Translations under genes and position numbers: made by a program | The notes under the pieces: model-generated | Databases searched by the model: none | Told to the model about the DNA's origin: nothing | What the model saw: only the letters and a program-made list of their open reading frames with translations | Origin: Aquarana catesbeiana | Taxonomy: Eukaryota > Chordata > Amphibia > Anura > Ranidae | NCBI RefSeq assembly: GCF_042186555.1 | Contig: NC_133332.1 | Coordinates: 234,206,015 to 234,270,014 of the forward strand | Length of the DNA: 64,000 nucleotides | Direction: 5' to 3' | In this document: piece after piece, positions 63,283 to 64,000 of the stretch | How positions within the stretch are numbered: position 1 is the stretch's first letter | Layout: each line of letters starts with the position of its first letter

Positions 63283-64000
63283 TTAATTGAATTTACCTGG
63301 ACATTGCCTACTTTCATATGTCAATCTATACAGGGGAAGCACCATGTTCACCAACCTTTTCCATGACTCCAAAGTAGGAGGCTCCGCCTTTTTCCATACC
63401 ATTAAGATTTCACGCCTAGCATAATATAATGCAAAGGTAAGACACAGCCTACTATATCTGTCCCCCTCAAGATCTTCCAAATGGCTATGCAATAGTATCT
63501 GAGGGTCGACCGGTACAATAAACCCTGTGACATTGCTCAGTGTGGAGGCTACTGCTGACCAAAAGGGTTTAAGTTTGGGACAGGTCCAGACCATGTGCCA
63601 AAACGTGCCCACCTCCTGCCTGCATCTCTGACAATTGGGATCCCTTTGATCGTAAATGCGCACCAGTCTCTGTGGGGTGAAGTACGCTCTGTGTAGGAAC
63701 TTAAATTGTATGAACCTATCTTTCGCCGCGATCATGGAAGGAATGTAGGAGAGTAAGCACTCCTTCCATTCCTCTTCAACTAGGGAAGGGATATCAACTC
63801 TCCATTTTTCCCATGTCTTAGTTAGTTTGGTGTCATACTCTACTGTGAGGTATAGATATAATGTTGAAAGTGGCTTCCCCATCTCACTAGAAATCAGGAG
63901 TCGTTCAATGGAATCTGGTTCCAAAATAAGGGGTGCAGGGAACTGAGCTTCAAAGGCATGCTTTAGCTGCCAGTATCTAAATTGGAAGGAGGATGGGATA
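63283..64000 (-). CDS. L1/Tx1-type LINE ORF2, C-terminal part, runs off the window
   Basis: The minus-strand frame is open from the window edge (FRYWQLKHAFEAQF) to a stop at 63283, about 239 residues. RFIQFKFLHRAYFTPQRLVRI is followed by the Cys/His knuckle CQRCRQEVGTFWHMVWTC, then helices ending PLYRLTYESRQCPGKFN, the standard end of Tx1-group L1 proteins after the reverse transcriptase. No break is seen in the visible part, so the copy may be younger than the one at 2177. RT and endonuclease, if kept, lie beyond 64000. Confidence 0.85.
   Translation of the reverse strand, partial: IPSSFQFRYWQLKHAFEAQFPAPLILEPDSIERLLISSEMGKPLSTLYLYLTVEYDTKLTKTWEKWRVDIPSLVEEEWKECLLSYIPSMIAAKDRFIQFKFLHRAYFTPQRLVRIYDQRDPNCQRCRQEVGTFWHMVWTCPKLKPFWSAVASTLSNVTGFIVPVDPQILLHSHLEDLEGDRYSRLCLTFALYYARREILMVWKKAEPPTLESWKRLVNMVLPLYRLTYESRQCPGKFN

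Overview
The window is nuclear DNA from a vertebrate, most likely a frog and probably a ranid. It holds one spliced host gene with canonical GT-AG introns, a TATA box and an AATAAA signal, inside tens of kilobases of DNA transposons, foldback elements, LINEs and LTR elements of the kinds common in anuran genomes. The frog assignment is an inference from repeat composition and from the host protein; no rRNA or mitochondrial marker is present. There are no operons, CRISPR arrays or prokaryotic features.

Host gene: a lipocalin-type prostaglandin D synthase (PTGDS-like) on the + strand, from a promoter near 28342 to a poly(A) signal at 37895. Six coding exons (28430-28525, 31427-31566, 32393-32469, 32593-32706, 34898-34999, 35461-35483) keep phase through every junction and encode 183 residues. 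A seventh exon is wholly 3' UTR. Its introns carry L2-LINE tails, short hairpin repeats and a duplicated repeat unit.

Layout. 1-9.6 kb: sparse DNA with a 5'-truncated L1/Tx1 LINE, two Tc1 relics and a piggyBac-type non-autonomous element. 9.6-22.6 kb: two PIF/Harbinger-type elements side by side sharing a TTA triplet. The larger (10983-22576) carries a broken MADF gene and a spliced relic on the opposite strand, and has been invaded by a 2.86-kb palindromic hAT element, an Ngaro-type tyrosine-recombinase retrotransposon and a smaller hAT element. 22.6-28 kb: miniature elements and an L2 LINE. 28-38 kb: the PTGDS gene. 38-43 kb: microsatellite, then a large repeat element whose palindrome is split exactly at its centre by a Tc1 copy. 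43-60 kb: a hAT-ended element (43087-53662) that contains a 6.3-kb piggyBac-like element with an apparently intact transposase plus a solo LTR; its 3' target duplication abuts a second Tc1 copy (53673-59842), itself split by a complete LTR retroelement and a second solo LTR. 60-64 kb: another foldback element with a Harbinger-type miniature inside, LTR-like sequence, and the 3' end of an L1/Tx1 LINE running off the window.

The items most worth follow-up are the LTR retroelement whose only long ORF encodes a basic PKKKRK motif followed by nearly 60 copies of a nine-residue repeat; the intact-looking piggyBac transposase with two deleted relatives nearby; the long palindromes; and the Tc1 insertion at the exact dyad of a palindrome.
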